The notes beneath the pieces are model-generated. The model had not been told where the DNA came from and did no database searches. It worked only from the letters and a program-made list of their open reading frames with translations. The translations under genes and the position numbers were made by a program. DNA of 47,496 bases from Bacteroidales bacterium (GTDB lineage Bacteria > Bacteroidota > Bacteroidia > Bacteroidales > Muribaculaceae). Shown here in pieces: positions 14,756-24,232 of this stretch (the stretch's first letter is position 1; each line of letters opens with the position of its first letter). The stretch covers positions 1 through 47,496 of the forward strand of contig SFLG01000008.1 of assembly GCA_004553485.1 (NCBI GenBank), written 5' to 3'.

Positions 14756-16205
14756 GTCGCTCGATGCGTCCGCGCGAGTTGGGAAATCCCATCTGCTCGC
14801 GGTATTTTGCCACGGTGCGGCGGGCGATGTCGAGGCCCTGATCGGCCAGCTGCGCTGTTAAGGCGTCGTCGCTGAGGGGAGCGCGTTTGTCCTCGCCCTC
14901 GATGAGGCGCCTTATGGCATCCTGTATGCTGTGGGCCGAGACATTGGCCTGGTCGGTGGGGGCCTCGTTGAAGAACATCTTCAGGGGGTACACGCCACCG
15001 GGCATCGACACGTATTTGCCTGACGTGGCGCGCGATACCACCGAGATGTCGCGACCGATACGCTCGGCCACCTCGCGCAGTATCATGGGCCGTATCGTGG
15101 CGGGGTCCTCGGTGCGGAAAAACTCGCTCTGCATGTCCACGATGGTGCGCATGACGGCCAGCAGGGTGTCGTTGCGGCGCTTCAGCAGCTCGATGAAGTC
15201 GCGAGCCTCGCGGCCTCTCGAGCGCATAAAGGCGTCGGCCTGGTCGAGGGCGGGTGTCGAACGCCGGTCGCCCTCGCCGGTCGTAACCCATTGGGCGACT
15301 GTCAGCTCGGGCACCCTCTGCGACAGCGAAACCAGGAAACGTCGTCCCGTCGGGTCGTCATAGTCGGGCTCGACCACCAGGTCGGGGGTGATGTGCTGGG
15401 CGCGGTCGGCCGAGGAGGACACCGACGAGCCGGGGTAGGGGTCGAGGCCGCGTATGATGGCAAGGGCGCGGTCGAGGTCGTCGGCCGATGCCTTGACGCG
15501 CTGGGCCAGTTTGTCGTAGCGGCGCGAGGCCAGCAGGTCGAAGTAGCGGTCGACCACGAGGCGCGCCAGGGCCACGTCGGCGTTGTCGTCGTCCATGCGG
15601 CGCAGCTGCAGCAGCAGGCAGTCGCGCAGGTCGATGGCGCACACTCCCGCCGGGTCGAACGAGCGCACCAGCTCGAAGGCCGGGACGACGTCGGCGCGGC
15701 TGACCTCGGTGCCCGTCTCCACCGAGATGTCGTCGGCGATGTCGATGAGGGTGCGGGTGAGGCGTCCGTTGCTGTCGAGGTTGCCGATGATGAACTCGGC
15801 GTAGGCGCGTGTGGCGTCGTCGGGGACGTCGGCCTCGCGCAACTGACGGGTGAGCATGTCGGCCAGAGTCTCCTCGTCGGCGGCCGAGCTCTCGAGGATG
15901 CTGCTCACCGAGGCGGCGTCGCCTGTGCTGTGGCTGCGTGCCGATGCGGGCAGGGGCGGCATGTCGTCCTCGTCGCGGTAGTCGGCGCGCTGCAGGTCTT
16001 CGGCGGTCTCGTTGAACGAGTCGTCGGCACGGCTGTTCTCGGCGGGCTCGGCAACCTCCAGGGCCGGATTTTCGTCCAGGCGGCGCTGCACCTCGTCCTC
16101 GATGGCCGCGGCGTTCATCTCCAGCAGGCGCACAAACTGCACCTGCATGGGCGTCAGCGTCTGTTGCTGACGCAGTTCGCTGTTGAGCTGTAGACGGTCG
16201 TTCAT
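14739..16205 (-). CDS. rpoN: RNA polymerase sigma-54 factor
   Basis: The protein has 488 residues with the sigma-54 layout. Gln-rich region I at 1-45 (LRQQQTLTPMQVQFVRLL), which contacts the activator and the core enzyme, is followed by an acidic region II (about 46-120). The core-binding domain follows, then the helix-turn-helix region, and the RpoN box ARRTVAKYRE at 461-470, which reads the -24 element. It directs transcription that depends on AAA+ enhancer-binding proteins; none is encoded in this window. It is the first gene of the minus-strand operon and is divergent from ribD. Its -7 box lies only about 8 bp from the ATG, so the mRNA is nearly leaderless. Confidence 0.97.
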   Translation of the reverse strand: MNDRLQLNSELRQQQTLTPMQVQFVRLLEMNAAAIEDEVQRRLDENPALEVAEPAENSRADDSFNETAEDLQRADYRDEDDMPPLPASARSHSTGDAASVSSILESSAADEETLADMLTRQLREADVPDDATRAYAEFIIGNLDSNGRLTRTLIDIADDISVETGTEVSRADVVPAFELVRSFDPAGVCAIDLRDCLLLQLRRMDDDNADVALARLVVDRYFDLLASRRYDKLAQRVKASADDLDRALAIIRGLDPYPGSSVSSSADRAQHITPDLVVEPDYDDPTGRRFLVSLSQRVPELTVAQWVTTGEGDRRSTPALDQADAFMRSRGREARDFIELLKRRNDTLLAVMRTIVDMQSEFFRTEDPATIRPMILREVAERIGRDISVVSRATSGKYVSMPGGVYPLKMFFNEAPTDQANVSAHSIQDAIRRLIEGEDKRAPLSDDALTAQLADQGLDIARRTVAKYREQMGFPNSRGRIERRAPKP

Positions 16206-16212
16206 ATCAGTG

Positions 16213-16220
16213 CAAAATTA
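16213..16220 (-). promoter_or_regulatory. -7 box of rpoN
   Basis: Reads TAATTTTG on the minus strand, with predicted start at about 16206, next to the rpoN ATG. No clear -33 element. Confidence 0.6.
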
Positions 16221-16232
16221 CAATTTTTTTCT

Positions 16233-16240
16233 TAATTTTG
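16233..16240 (+). promoter_or_regulatory. -7 box of ribD
   Basis: TAATTTTG on the plus strand, 12 bp from the opposing rpoN box, with a leader of about 40 nt to the ribD ATG. The two promoters overlap almost entirely, so rpoN and ribD polymerases may compete. Confidence 0.6.
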
Positions 16241-16286
16241 CGCTTATCCGAGCGCCAATAACGCGCACCGCACATTATTATATTAT

Positions 16287-17318
16287 ATGGAAGCGACAAC
16301 AAACGACATACGCTATATGAGCCGTGCCCTGGAGCTGGCCTCGCGGGGCCTTGGCGACACCAACCCCAACCCGATGGTGGGAGCGGTGATTGTCGGCCCT
16401 GACGGCCGCATCATCGGCGAGGGCTGGCACCGCCGTTGCGGACAGGGGCATGCCGAGGTTAACGCCGTGGCCTCTGTGGCCGAAAAAGACAAGGCGCTGC
16501 TGGGCAGCTCGACGATGTACGTCACCCTCGAGCCGTGCAGCCACTGGGGCCGCACTCCGCCCTGTGCCAAGCTGATAATAGACAAGGGCATCCCCCGCGT
16601 AGTGGTGGGAGCCAGCGACCCGTTCGACAAGGTTGCCGGGCGCGGCATCGCCATGCTGCGCGAGGCCGGAGTGGAGGTAGCTACGGGTCTGCTCGCCGAC
16701 GAGTCGCGCCGCCTCAACGCCCTGTTTATGACCGCCAATGGCCCGCAGCGACGACCCTTTGTGACGCTGAAATTTGCCCGTTCGGCCGACGGTTTTATCG
16801 ACTGGCGGCGCGATGCCGAGCACCCCGGCGCGTGCCGGTTTTCTAACGCGCAGACGACACTGAGCGCACACCGGCTGCGTGCCTCGCATCAGGCCATCCT
16901 CTGCGGCAGCGGCACCGTCCTCGCCGACAGCCCGCGCCTGGACAACCGGCTGTGGGACGGCCCGCGCCCCGTGCCCGTCATCCTCGACCGGCGCGGCCGC
17001 ACGCAGGGTGCCCGGCTGCCCGAAGGGGCGATTGTGCTCGACGGCGACACGTCCCCGGCGGCGGTGCTTGCCGACCTCTACGGGCGTGGCATACAATCGG
17101 TTCTGGTCGAAGGTGGCGCTCAGGTGCTCGGCTCGTTCATCGACGCCGGCCTGTGGGACGCCTTGCGCGTAGAGACGGCCCCGGTTGTACTCGGCGATGC
17201 CGGTGAAGTACGCGCCCCGGAGCTTCCCGACGGGATAAAGCCCATCGCCGACGATGGCCGCATAGCATGGTACTCTAACAATCAGCTGTTTACAGCAAGT
17301 CACCCCTTCTGCCGCTGA
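16287..17318 (+). CDS. ribD: Riboflavin biosynthesis bifunctional deaminase/reductase
   Basis: The protein has 343 residues. The cytidine-deaminase-like N-terminal domain (about 1-145) has the catalytic HAE at 55-57 and zinc ligands Cys84 and Cys93 in PCSHWGRTPPC. The NADPH-dependent reductase domain (about 150-340) starts with PFVTLKFARSADGFI and includes the VEGG motif. It performs the second and third steps of riboflavin synthesis, deaminating the pyrimidine intermediate from GTP and then reducing its ribosyl side chain. The C-terminus is slightly short but no core motif is missing. No other rib gene is nearby. Confidence 0.96.
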   Translation: MEATTNDIRYMSRALELASRGLGDTNPNPMVGAVIVGPDGRIIGEGWHRRCGQGHAEVNAVASVAEKDKALLGSSTMYVTLEPCSHWGRTPPCAKLIIDKGIPRVVVGASDPFDKVAGRGIAMLREAGVEVATGLLADESRRLNALFMTANGPQRRPFVTLKFARSADGFIDWRRDAEHPGACRFSNAQTTLSAHRLRASHQAILCGSGTVLADSPRLDNRLWDGPRPVPVILDRRGRTQGARLPEGAIVLDGDTSPAAVLADLYGRGIQSVLVEGGAQVLGSFIDAGLWDALRVETAPVVLGDAGEVRAPELPDGIKPIADDGRIAWYSNNQLFTASHPFCR

Positions 17319-17413
17319 CTGTCGGCCCGGCCCGGCGACGTCACGGCCAAGGTCTGCAGTCGCGTTAAAAACTTATAAAAACAGCCGTTTATAGCAGTTT
17401 ATAGCCCCAATGC

Positions 17414-17445
17414 TTGGCTAATTTGCCGCAAAAAGTCTAATTTTG
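17414..17445 (+). promoter_or_regulatory. Promoter of the DUF6242-porG-uppS-bamA-skp operon
   Basis: TTGG at 17414-17417, 20 bp of spacing, then TAATTTTG at 17438-17445. The start should be near 17452, just before the 22-bp repeats. Confidence 0.75.
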
Positions 17446-17454
17446 CAACTTAAA

Positions 17455-17498
17455 TAAGAGTGTCCATACACTTCATTAAGAGTGCCTACACACTTCAT
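17455..17498. repeat. Two tandem 22-bp repeats in the operon leader
   Basis: Two copies (17455-17476 and 17477-17498) share 19 of 22 positions. Both begin TAAGAGTG and end ACACTTCAT, and each contains a small dyad (AGTGT/ACACT in the first). They lie between the promoter and the ATG at 17509. Confidence 0.7.
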
Positions 17499-17508
17499 CA
17501 CATAGTCT

Positions 17509-19074
17509 ATGAAGCTTAAAAAAGTCGCAATATATCTTGCAGTAGCCTCGCTGACAGCAGGCTTTGCGTCATGTAACGATAAGTCGGTCGAGAATGAGAC
17601 CATTCTTGCCGGTTCGGCCATGGTGTCCGAGTTCAGTCTCAGGGAGAGCAAGGCTCTGCCCGGCATCGACTCGGTGTTCTTCACCATCGACCAGAAAGGC
17701 ATGCGCATCTACAATGCCGACTCGCTGCCGCTGGGCACGCGCGTCAACGCGCTGGTTCCCTCGGTGACGACCCGCGGCGCCTCGTCCGTCGAATTCATCG
17801 TCAGCCGTCCGGGCCGTCCCGACACCATCTACAACTATCTGGAGGAGAACATGGACAGCATCGACTTCTCGTCTGAGAACGAGATCAAGCTGCGCATCGT
17901 CTCCATCGAGGGACAGGCTACGTCGCTCTACAAAGTGTCGCTCAACGTGCATAAGGTGAAGGGCGACACGCTGGTATGGCGCCGCCTCGACCGCAGCACG
18001 CTGCCCAGCCGTTTCCAGATGATTAACGAGCAGCACTCGGCCGCCACCGCCGACCAGTACTACTGCCTCACGCGCTATCAGAGCGACTACTGCATGGCCC
18101 GCGCCACCAACCCTGGCGGCACATGGGTCTATGCCACACCGCAGTTCGGCTTCGACCCCGACCTTGACAGCTTCAACGCCACCGCCGACAAGCTCTATAT
18201 CCTTGACCGTCAGGGCAAGCTGTACGAGTCGGCCGACAACGGCGTGACATGGACGGCAACGGGCCGCACATGGTCGTACATCTACGGCGGCTACGGCAAG
18301 CGCCTTATCGGTTCTAGCAATGCCACGGGCAGATGGCGCTACGTCGAATATCCCGCCGCAACGGAGTCGGACATCCCGGCCGGCTTCCCCGTGCGTAACA
18401 CCTCGCAGTCGGTTTGCCGCTCGTTCGAGATGAGCTCGTCGCAGCAGATGATAGTCGTAGGCGGACGTTTTGCCGACGGAAGTCTGTCGGCAGACTCGTG
18501 GGGCTTTGACGGCAAGACGTGGGCCAAGATAGGCCGCACGCCGGTTGCTCCGCGCGCCCTGGAGAACATGGTGCTGGTGCCTTACTTCACCGTGCGCACC
18601 GACTCGGCCTCGTGGGTCACCACCAGCCGCTCGGTGCTGATGGCGATGATGGGCAACACCGCCGACAACAAGCTCAACGACACAATATATGTTTCGTACG
18701 ATTTCGGTATGAACTGGACAAAGGCCGACAAGCTGATGCAGCACGGCAACGCACTGCCCGCGCGCACGATGGCCCAGGGCTTTGTCTACAACGAGCGCAT
18801 CTATGCCGACCAGTCGCAGAACAAGACCGCCGTAACGCCGTTGGGCCGCGGCTGGAAGACAATAGGCCGGCCCTCGTGGACACAGGTAAGGCTTGCCGAC
18901 GAGAACCTGTACGGCCCGGTCTTCACGGGCGAGATGGTATACGCCACAAAGCCCATCGACGAGTGGGACTGCCCGTACATCTACCTCTTCGGCGGCAAGG
19001 ACAGCAGTGGACAGACGTATAACACGCTCTTCCGCGGCGTCATCGAGTGGTTCCGCTTCCGGCCCCTGCAATAA
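17509..19074 (+). CDS. DUF6242-type lipoprotein
   Basis: The protein has 521 residues. A lipoprotein signal peptide ends at FASC with the lipidated Cys22. The N-terminal part (about 30-150) is a beta-rich domain, and the rest shows repeated Trp/Gly-rich blades (GVTWTATGRTW, SWGFDGKTW) suggesting a beta-propeller. This matches the Bacteroidales DUF6242 family, whose function is unknown to me. It is the first gene of an operon for outer-membrane biogenesis, so a role at the periplasmic or outer face of the outer membrane is a fair inference. The gap to the PorG-like gene is 68 bp. Confidence 0.8.
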   Translation: MKLKKVAIYLAVASLTAGFASCNDKSVENETILAGSAMVSEFSLRESKALPGIDSVFFTIDQKGMRIYNADSLPLGTRVNALVPSVTTRGASSVEFIVSRPGRPDTIYNYLEENMDSIDFSSENEIKLRIVSIEGQATSLYKVSLNVHKVKGDTLVWRRLDRSTLPSRFQMINEQHSAATADQYYCLTRYQSDYCMARATNPGGTWVYATPQFGFDPDLDSFNATADKLYILDRQGKLYESADNGVTWTATGRTWSYIYGGYGKRLIGSSNATGRWRYVEYPAATESDIPAGFPVRNTSQSVCRSFEMSSSQQMIVVGGRFADGSLSADSWGFDGKTWAKIGRTPVAPRALENMVLVPYFTVRTDSASWVTTSRSVLMAMMGNTADNKLNDTIYVSYDFGMNWTKADKLMQHGNALPARTMAQGFVYNERIYADQSQNKTAVTPLGRGWKTIGRPSWTQVRLADENLYGPVFTGEMVYATKPIDEWDCPYIYLFGGKDSSGQTYNTLFRGVIEWFRFRPLQ

Positions 19075-19142
19075 GGCGGGCAAACCGACAGGCTGTTACC
19101 TTTGTTTACTGATAAACGGTACAAACCCAACTGACAGACAAG

Positions 19143-19859
19143 TTGAAACTCAACAACGACATATTCAGCGGCAAATTCGGCGCAGGCCTGCGCCTCCTGG
19201 TGCTTTTGGCAGTAATGCTGACGGCGGGAGGTGTGCGTGCGCAGGATGCGACGTACAAGTTTGACCTCGGTGCCGGAATAGGCATGAGCGGCTATGCCGG
19301 CGACGCCTCGCCGCATCTGTTCACCCATCCCGGCGTGCAGGGCGAGCTCGCCTTCCGCTACCTGCCCAACACGCGCTGGGCGGTGCGCGGCGTCTTTGCC
19401 ATAGCCGGCATCAGCGGCGACACCAAGAATATGGCCGGCGTGCTGCCCGGCGGTGCCCAGTACCACTTCAACTCGACGGTGTTCGACCTGGGCGGCCGCT
19501 TCGAGTTCAACTTCTTCCCCTACGGCATAGGCCAGACCTACAAGGGTCTGCGCAGATGGACGCCTTATCTCGCCCTCGGCGTGGGTGTCACCATGGCAAC
19601 CTGCAAGGGCAGCTCGGCCTTCGGCCCCAATATCCCCATGGCCGCCGGCGTCAAGTTCAAGATAAAGGAACGTGTCAACGTGGGCGTGGAGTTCTCGGTG
19701 ACAAAAGTTTTCAACGACCATATCGACGGCCCGGACCTCTCGGACCTCACAACCATAAAATCGTCATTTCTCAAAAACAACGACTGGTACTCGCGTCTCA
19801 CCCTCAGCCTCACCTACGAGTTTGGCAAGCGCTGCGAGACGTGCCACTATGTCGACTGA
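19143..19859 (+). CDS. porG: PorG-like outer-membrane beta-barrel protein (DUF6089)
   Basis: The TTG start at 19143 gives 238 residues with a basic N-terminus and a signal peptide ending near VRAQD (about residue 34). The next ATG, at 19215, would cut the signal peptide, so TTG is preferred. The mature part has alternating aromatic and glycine patterns of an 8-stranded barrel and ends in TLSLTYEFGKRCETCHYVD. Family and order (before uppS, bamA and skp) match PorG of Porphyromonas gingivalis, an outer-membrane component of the type IX secretion system. Since three proteins here carry type IX-like tails, a role in that system is plausible but not shown. Confidence 0.75.
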   Translation: MKLNNDIFSGKFGAGLRLLVLLAVMLTAGGVRAQDATYKFDLGAGIGMSGYAGDASPHLFTHPGVQGELAFRYLPNTRWAVRGVFAIAGISGDTKNMAGVLPGGAQYHFNSTVFDLGGRFEFNFFPYGIGQTYKGLRRWTPYLALGVGVTMATCKGSSAFGPNIPMAAGVKFKIKERVNVGVEFSVTKVFNDHIDGPDLSDLTTIKSSFLKNNDWYSRLTLSLTYEFGKRCETCHYVD

Positions 19860-19895
19860 GCGGACTCGCCGCCCGCAAGAAAAATATAACGAAGT

Positions 19896-20678
19896 ATGAC
19901 ACAGAAAGCCGATAACAAAACCGCACACGAGCGTATGTCTGTCCCGCGCCACGTGGCGATAATCATGGACGGCAACGGACGCTGGGCCGAAAAGCAGGGC
20001 CTTGAGCGCTCGGCCGGCCACGTTCGCGGTGTCGACTCGGTGCGCAACATCGTGCGCGCCGCCTCGGATATGGGTATCGGTTATCTCACCCTCTACACCT
20101 TCTCCACCGAGAACTGGAACCGTCCGCAGTACGAGGTGGACATGCTGATGCACCTGATAGCCAAGGCTATCGAGAACGAGACGCCCGAGATGTTGCGTAA
20201 CAACGTGCGTGTCACCGTCATCGGCGACATGGAGTCGCTGCCCGACGAGACTCGCGCCTGCCTGCAGCGGTGTATCGACGCAACGGCGCACGACACGGGC
20301 CTGAACATGGTGCTGGCCATCAGCTACTCGGCACGTTGGGAGATTACGCGCGCCGCGCGTATCCTTGCCGACGAGGCCGCTCGCGGGCTCATCAGTCCCG
20401 CCGACATCAACGACGAGGCCATCAGCAGCCGCCTCAGCACGGCCGGCATGCCCGACCCCGACCTGCTGATCCGCACCGGCGGCGAGATGCGCCTGTCAAA
20501 CTTCCTGCTGTGGCAGATGGCATACGGCGAGCTGTATGTCACCGATACATACTGGCCCGACTTTGGCAAAGCAGAGCTGGAGAAGGCCATAACCGAGTAT
20601 AACGGCCGCCAGCGGCGCTTCGGCAAAACGGGCGCCCAGGTCGAGAACGAACAACATTGTGCAACCCCCGAGGTATAA
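19896..20678 (+). CDS. uppS: Isoprenyl transferase (undecaprenyl diphosphate synthase)
   Basis: The protein has 260 residues. It has the cis-prenyltransferase motifs VAIIMDGNGRW with catalytic Asp25, LTLYTFSTENWNRP, and DLLIRTGGEMRLSNF, which binds diphosphate. It condenses farnesyl diphosphate with isopentenyl diphosphates to make undecaprenyl diphosphate, the carrier lipid for peptidoglycan and for polysaccharides such as the one encoded at the right end of this window. It lies 36 bp after the PorG-like gene, and its end is within 70 bp of the bamA start. Confidence 0.96.
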   Translation: MTQKADNKTAHERMSVPRHVAIIMDGNGRWAEKQGLERSAGHVRGVDSVRNIVRAASDMGIGYLTLYTFSTENWNRPQYEVDMLMHLIAKAIENETPEMLRNNVRVTVIGDMESLPDETRACLQRCIDATAHDTGLNMVLAISYSARWEITRAARILADEAARGLISPADINDEAISSRLSTAGMPDPDLLIRTGGEMRLSNFLLWQMAYGELYVTDTYWPDFGKAELEKAITEYNGRQRRFGKTGAQVENEQHCATPEV

Positions 20679-20745
20679 AAATAATACACCATACACAGGG
20701 CCGCAGGCCCCCGACTCCTTAAAAAAGCTAATCATCACATCAGAT

Positions 20746-23385
20746 ATGCAAAGCCGACTTCTGAAATTTCTGTTGCTGTTCGTCATGGCGACGATAACCG
20801 GCAGGGCGCAGGCCCAGACTCCCGAAACCGCCGCACCAGCCGACACCATATACAATCCGCCGGTGATATTCTCGGCAATGCCGCGCACCTACGAGATTGC
20901 CGACATCGCGGTGACCGGAGCGCCCAACTACGACGACTTCCTGATTTTAGGATACCTGGGCCTCAAAGTCGGCGACCGTGTCGAAATTCCCGGACAGGAC
21001 ATCACCAACGCCGTGAAGCGTGTGATGCGCCAGCAGCTTTTCTCGCAGGCCCGCATAAAGGTGGTGAAGACTGTCGGCGACAAGGCATGGCTCGAGCTTG
21101 AGCTGCGTCCCCAGCCGCGCATCAGCCAGGTCAACTACAACGGCATGAAGAAAGGCGAGAAGGACGACCTGCAGCAGCGCCTCCAGCTGATGAAGGGCAA
21201 CCAGATCACCCCCAATATCGTCAACCGCATCAAGCAGATAGCAAAGAAATACTTCGAGGAGAAAGGCTTCGGCAACGCCGATGTCAACGTCGTCCTCCGC
21301 GAGGACCTCTCCAGCCCCAACGAGATGTTTGTCGATATCAACGTCGACAAGCACAACAAGGTCAAGGTGCACAAAATCTACATCGACGGCAACCAGGTGC
21401 TCACGGACAGCAAGATCCAGCGCACCATGAAGAAGACCAACGAGAAGAACAAACTGCTTAACCTGTTCAAACAGAAGAAGTTCGTCCAGCAGGACTTTGA
21501 GGACGACCTCGACCGCATCATACAGAAGTACAACGAGCTGGGCTACCGCGACGCACGCATCGTAAGCGACAGTGTGGCCCGCTACGACGACAAGACCGTC
21601 GACGTCTACATCACCGTCGACGAGGGCAAGAAATACTACATCCGCGACATCACCTGGGTGGGCAACACCGTCTATCCCAACGAGGTGCTCGAGGGCTACC
21701 TGGACATGCGCCCCGGCGACGTATACAACCAGAAGCGCATGAACAAACGCCTCAGCGAGGACGAGGACGCCGTTTCGTCGCTGTATATGGACAACGGCTA
21801 CCTCTTCTACAACCTCGTGCCCATCGAACGCGACGTACAGGGCGACTCGGTATCGCTGGAGATGCGTATCATGGAGGGCCCCCAGGCCCGTATCAACAAC
21901 GTCACCATCAACGGTAACGACCGCCTGTACGAGAAGGTGGTGCGCCGCGAGTTGCGCGTTAAGCCGGGCGAGCTGTTCAGCAAGAGCGACCTGATGCGCT
22001 CGCTGCGCGAAATCGCCCAGACCGGCCACTTCAACCCCGAGTCGATGAACCCGGACGTGCGTCCCAACGAGGACAACGGCACGGTCGACGTCATCCTCAA
22101 CCTCGAGTCGAAAGCCAACGACCAGGTAGAGCTGTCGCTGGGATGGGGCCCCACGGGCATCATCGGCAAGGTTTCGCTCAAGTTCACCAACTTCTCTATC
22201 AAGAACCTCTTCCATCCCCACTCGTACCGCGGCATCATCCCGCAGGGCGAGGGTCAGACCTTCACCGTGTCGGCGCAGACCAACGCCCGCTACTACCAGG
22301 CCTATTCGATATCGTTCCTCGACCCGTGGTTCGGTGGCAAGCGCCCCAACTCGCTGCAGGTATCGGCATACTACAGCCGCCAGACGGGTATCAACTCGTC
22401 GTATTATAACCAGAATCTCCTCAACGCGTACAATGCCTACAACCCCTACTATCCGGGCTTGGGTATGAACTATGGCTACAACGACGGCTACTCGTACGAA
22501 AACGCCTACGACCCCAACCGCGTGCTTCAGCTCGTCGGTGTCAACGTCGGCTTCGGCAAACGTCTCAAATGGCCCGACGACTACTTCACCTTCCAGGCCG
22601 AGCTGGGTTACAACTGGTATTACCTCAAAAACTGGCAGTACCTCTATTATATGCAGAACGGTGTGTCCAACGCCCTCGTGCTCGGCCTCACCCTCTCGCG
22701 CTCGTCAATCGACAACCCCCTGTACACCCGCAGCGGCTCGTCGTTCAGCCTGAGCCTGCAGATGACACCTCCCGCCTCGTGGCTGTCCGGCCGCAAGGAC
22801 TGGAAGAAGCTCAGCGAGGAGAACACCACCGAGAGCAAGAAACAGCTGTATCGCTGGATCGAATACTGGAAACTCAAGTTCAAGAGCCGCACCTACACGC
22901 CGCTGTCGAGCAGTCAGAAGTGGACGCCCGTGCTGATGACCCGCGCCGACATCGGTCTGTTGGGCTCGTGGAACAAATACCTCAAGACTCCCTTCGAGAC
23001 ATTCTATGTCGGCGGTGACGGCATGTCGGGCTCGTACACATACGCCCAGGAGACCATCGCTCTGCGCGGATACGACAACGGCGCCCTCACCCCCATCGGC
23101 GAAGGCTATGCCTACACCCGTTTCGGCGTCGAGCTCCACTTCCCGCTGATGCTACAGGCCACCACCACCATCTACGCCCTGGCCTTCCTCGAAGGTGGTA
23201 ACTGCTGGGGTTCGGTCAAGGACTTCAACCCGTTCAGTCTCAAACGCAGCGCCGGCGTCGGCGCACGCATCTTCCTGCCCATGGTGGGTATGATGGGTAT
23301 CGACTGGGCATACGGCTTTGACCGCGATGTCGAAGGCCGCCGCGGCGGCTCGCACTTCCACTTCATCCTCGGCCAGGAGTTCTGA
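20746..23385 (+). CDS. bamA: Outer-membrane protein assembly factor BamA
   Basis: The ATG at 20746 gives 879 residues with a good signal peptide (MQSRLLKFLLLFVMATITGRAQAQ); an upstream in-frame GTG at 20659 would place 29 extra residues before it. Five POTRA-like units follow (about 45-430), for example GNQVLTDSKIQ, VGNTVYPNEVLEGYL and GNDRLYEKVVRREL. The C-terminal 16-strand barrel contains an insertion rich in Tyr and Asn (NAYNPYYPGLGMNYGYN) and ends in FILGQEF with a terminal Phe. It folds and inserts beta-barrel proteins into the outer membrane. The two Skp chaperones follow. Confidence 0.97.
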   Translation: MQSRLLKFLLLFVMATITGRAQAQTPETAAPADTIYNPPVIFSAMPRTYEIADIAVTGAPNYDDFLILGYLGLKVGDRVEIPGQDITNAVKRVMRQQLFSQARIKVVKTVGDKAWLELELRPQPRISQVNYNGMKKGEKDDLQQRLQLMKGNQITPNIVNRIKQIAKKYFEEKGFGNADVNVVLREDLSSPNEMFVDINVDKHNKVKVHKIYIDGNQVLTDSKIQRTMKKTNEKNKLLNLFKQKKFVQQDFEDDLDRIIQKYNELGYRDARIVSDSVARYDDKTVDVYITVDEGKKYYIRDITWVGNTVYPNEVLEGYLDMRPGDVYNQKRMNKRLSEDEDAVSSLYMDNGYLFYNLVPIERDVQGDSVSLEMRIMEGPQARINNVTINGNDRLYEKVVRRELRVKPGELFSKSDLMRSLREIAQTGHFNPESMNPDVRPNEDNGTVDVILNLESKANDQVELSLGWGPTGIIGKVSLKFTNFSIKNLFHPHSYRGIIPQGEGQTFTVSAQTNARYYQAYSISFLDPWFGGKRPNSLQVSAYYSRQTGINSSYYNQNLLNAYNAYNPYYPGLGMNYGYNDGYSYENAYDPNRVLQLVGVNVGFGKRLKWPDDYFTFQAELGYNWYYLKNWQYLYYMQNGVSNALVLGLTLSRSSIDNPLYTRSGSSFSLSLQMTPPASWLSGRKDWKKLSEENTTESKKQLYRWIEYWKLKFKSRTYTPLSSSQKWTPVLMTRADIGLLGSWNKYLKTPFETFYVGGDGMSGSYTYAQETIALRGYDNGALTPIGEGYAYTRFGVELHFPLMLQATTTIYALAFLEGGNCWGSVKDFNPFSLKRSAGVGARIFLPMVGMMGIDWAYGFDRDVEGRRGGSHFHFILGQEF

Positions 23386-23490
23386 TTGGACCGCACGGCC
23401 TGACCTTTCGCCGACAGCGCGGATAAACCTTTCGGCCCCGCGATTGTCTTAATAGTATTCAGAGTTATAAAACACAAACTGGTACCACGT

Positions 23491-24006
23491 ATGAAAAAGA
23501 TAGCAATAACACTGGCACTGATGGTGGTAGCCGCCATTGCCGGACACGCGCAGAAGTTCGCCCTCATCGACATGGAATATATCCTCAAGAATGTTCCGGC
23601 CTACGAGATGGCCAACGAGCAGCTCAACCAGCTCAGCCAGCGCTGGCAGAAGGAGATAGAAGTGAAAGGCAAGGAAGCCGAGCAGATGTACAACTCGTAC
23701 CTTGCCGACAAGGTCTTCCTCACCGAGGAGCAGGCCAAGAAGCGCGAGCAGGAGGTTGTCGACAAGGAAGCCGAGGCCACACAGCTGCGCTACACCTACT
23801 TTGGCCCCGAAGGCGAGCTGTATAAAAAGCGTCAGACCCTTCTCAAACCCATCCAGGACGATATCTACAACGCCATCAAGAAACTGGCCCAGAAACGCGG
23901 CCTGCAGGCAATTTTCGACCGCTCGTCATCGGGCTCGATAGTCTTTGCCTCGCCCGCCATCGACGTCTCCAACGACGTGCTGGCCGAGATGGGCTACGCA
24001 AAGTGA
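23491..24006 (+). CDS. skp: OmpH/Skp family periplasmic chaperone, first copy
   Basis: The protein has 171 residues with a signal peptide ending near GHAQ (about 21). The mature start FALIDMEYILKNVPAYEMA is the conserved Skp strand and helix. A long charged coiled coil follows (about 45-130), and the C-terminus packs as YNAIKKLAQKRGLQAIFDRS. Skp trimers hold unfolded outer-membrane proteins in the periplasm and pass them to BamA. It lies 105 bp after bamA. Confidence 0.93.
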   Translation: MKKIAITLALMVVAAIAGHAQKFALIDMEYILKNVPAYEMANEQLNQLSQRWQKEIEVKGKEAEQMYNSYLADKVFLTEEQAKKREQEVVDKEAEATQLRYTYFGPEGELYKKRQTLLKPIQDDIYNAIKKLAQKRGLQAIFDRSSSGSIVFASPAIDVSNDVLAEMGYAK

Positions 24007-24098
24007 GGCACCCGGTCGTCGCGCCGAGCAGCGTCTGACAGGCGCCGTGCCGTTTGGCAGCCGATGTGCCGTTTTATAGATGCTTTGCGCTTTGACAA

Positions 24099-24188
24099 GG
24101 CCCTAACCCTCAGACAGGCCCTAACCGGCTGATGGGCCCTAACCGGCTGATGGGCCCTAATCGGCTGATAGAACTAACCGTTTGATAA
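24099..24188. repeat. Five 18-bp tandem repeats between the skp genes
   Basis: Units at 24099, 24117, 24135, 24153 and 24171 follow GGCCCTAACCGGCTGATG. The two central copies are identical and the edges have diverged. The array ends 44 bp before the second skp start. Confidence 0.85.
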
Positions 24189-24232
24189 TTAACAAAAAAC
24201 AAAATATTTAATTTTAAATTCAACCAATCGCA

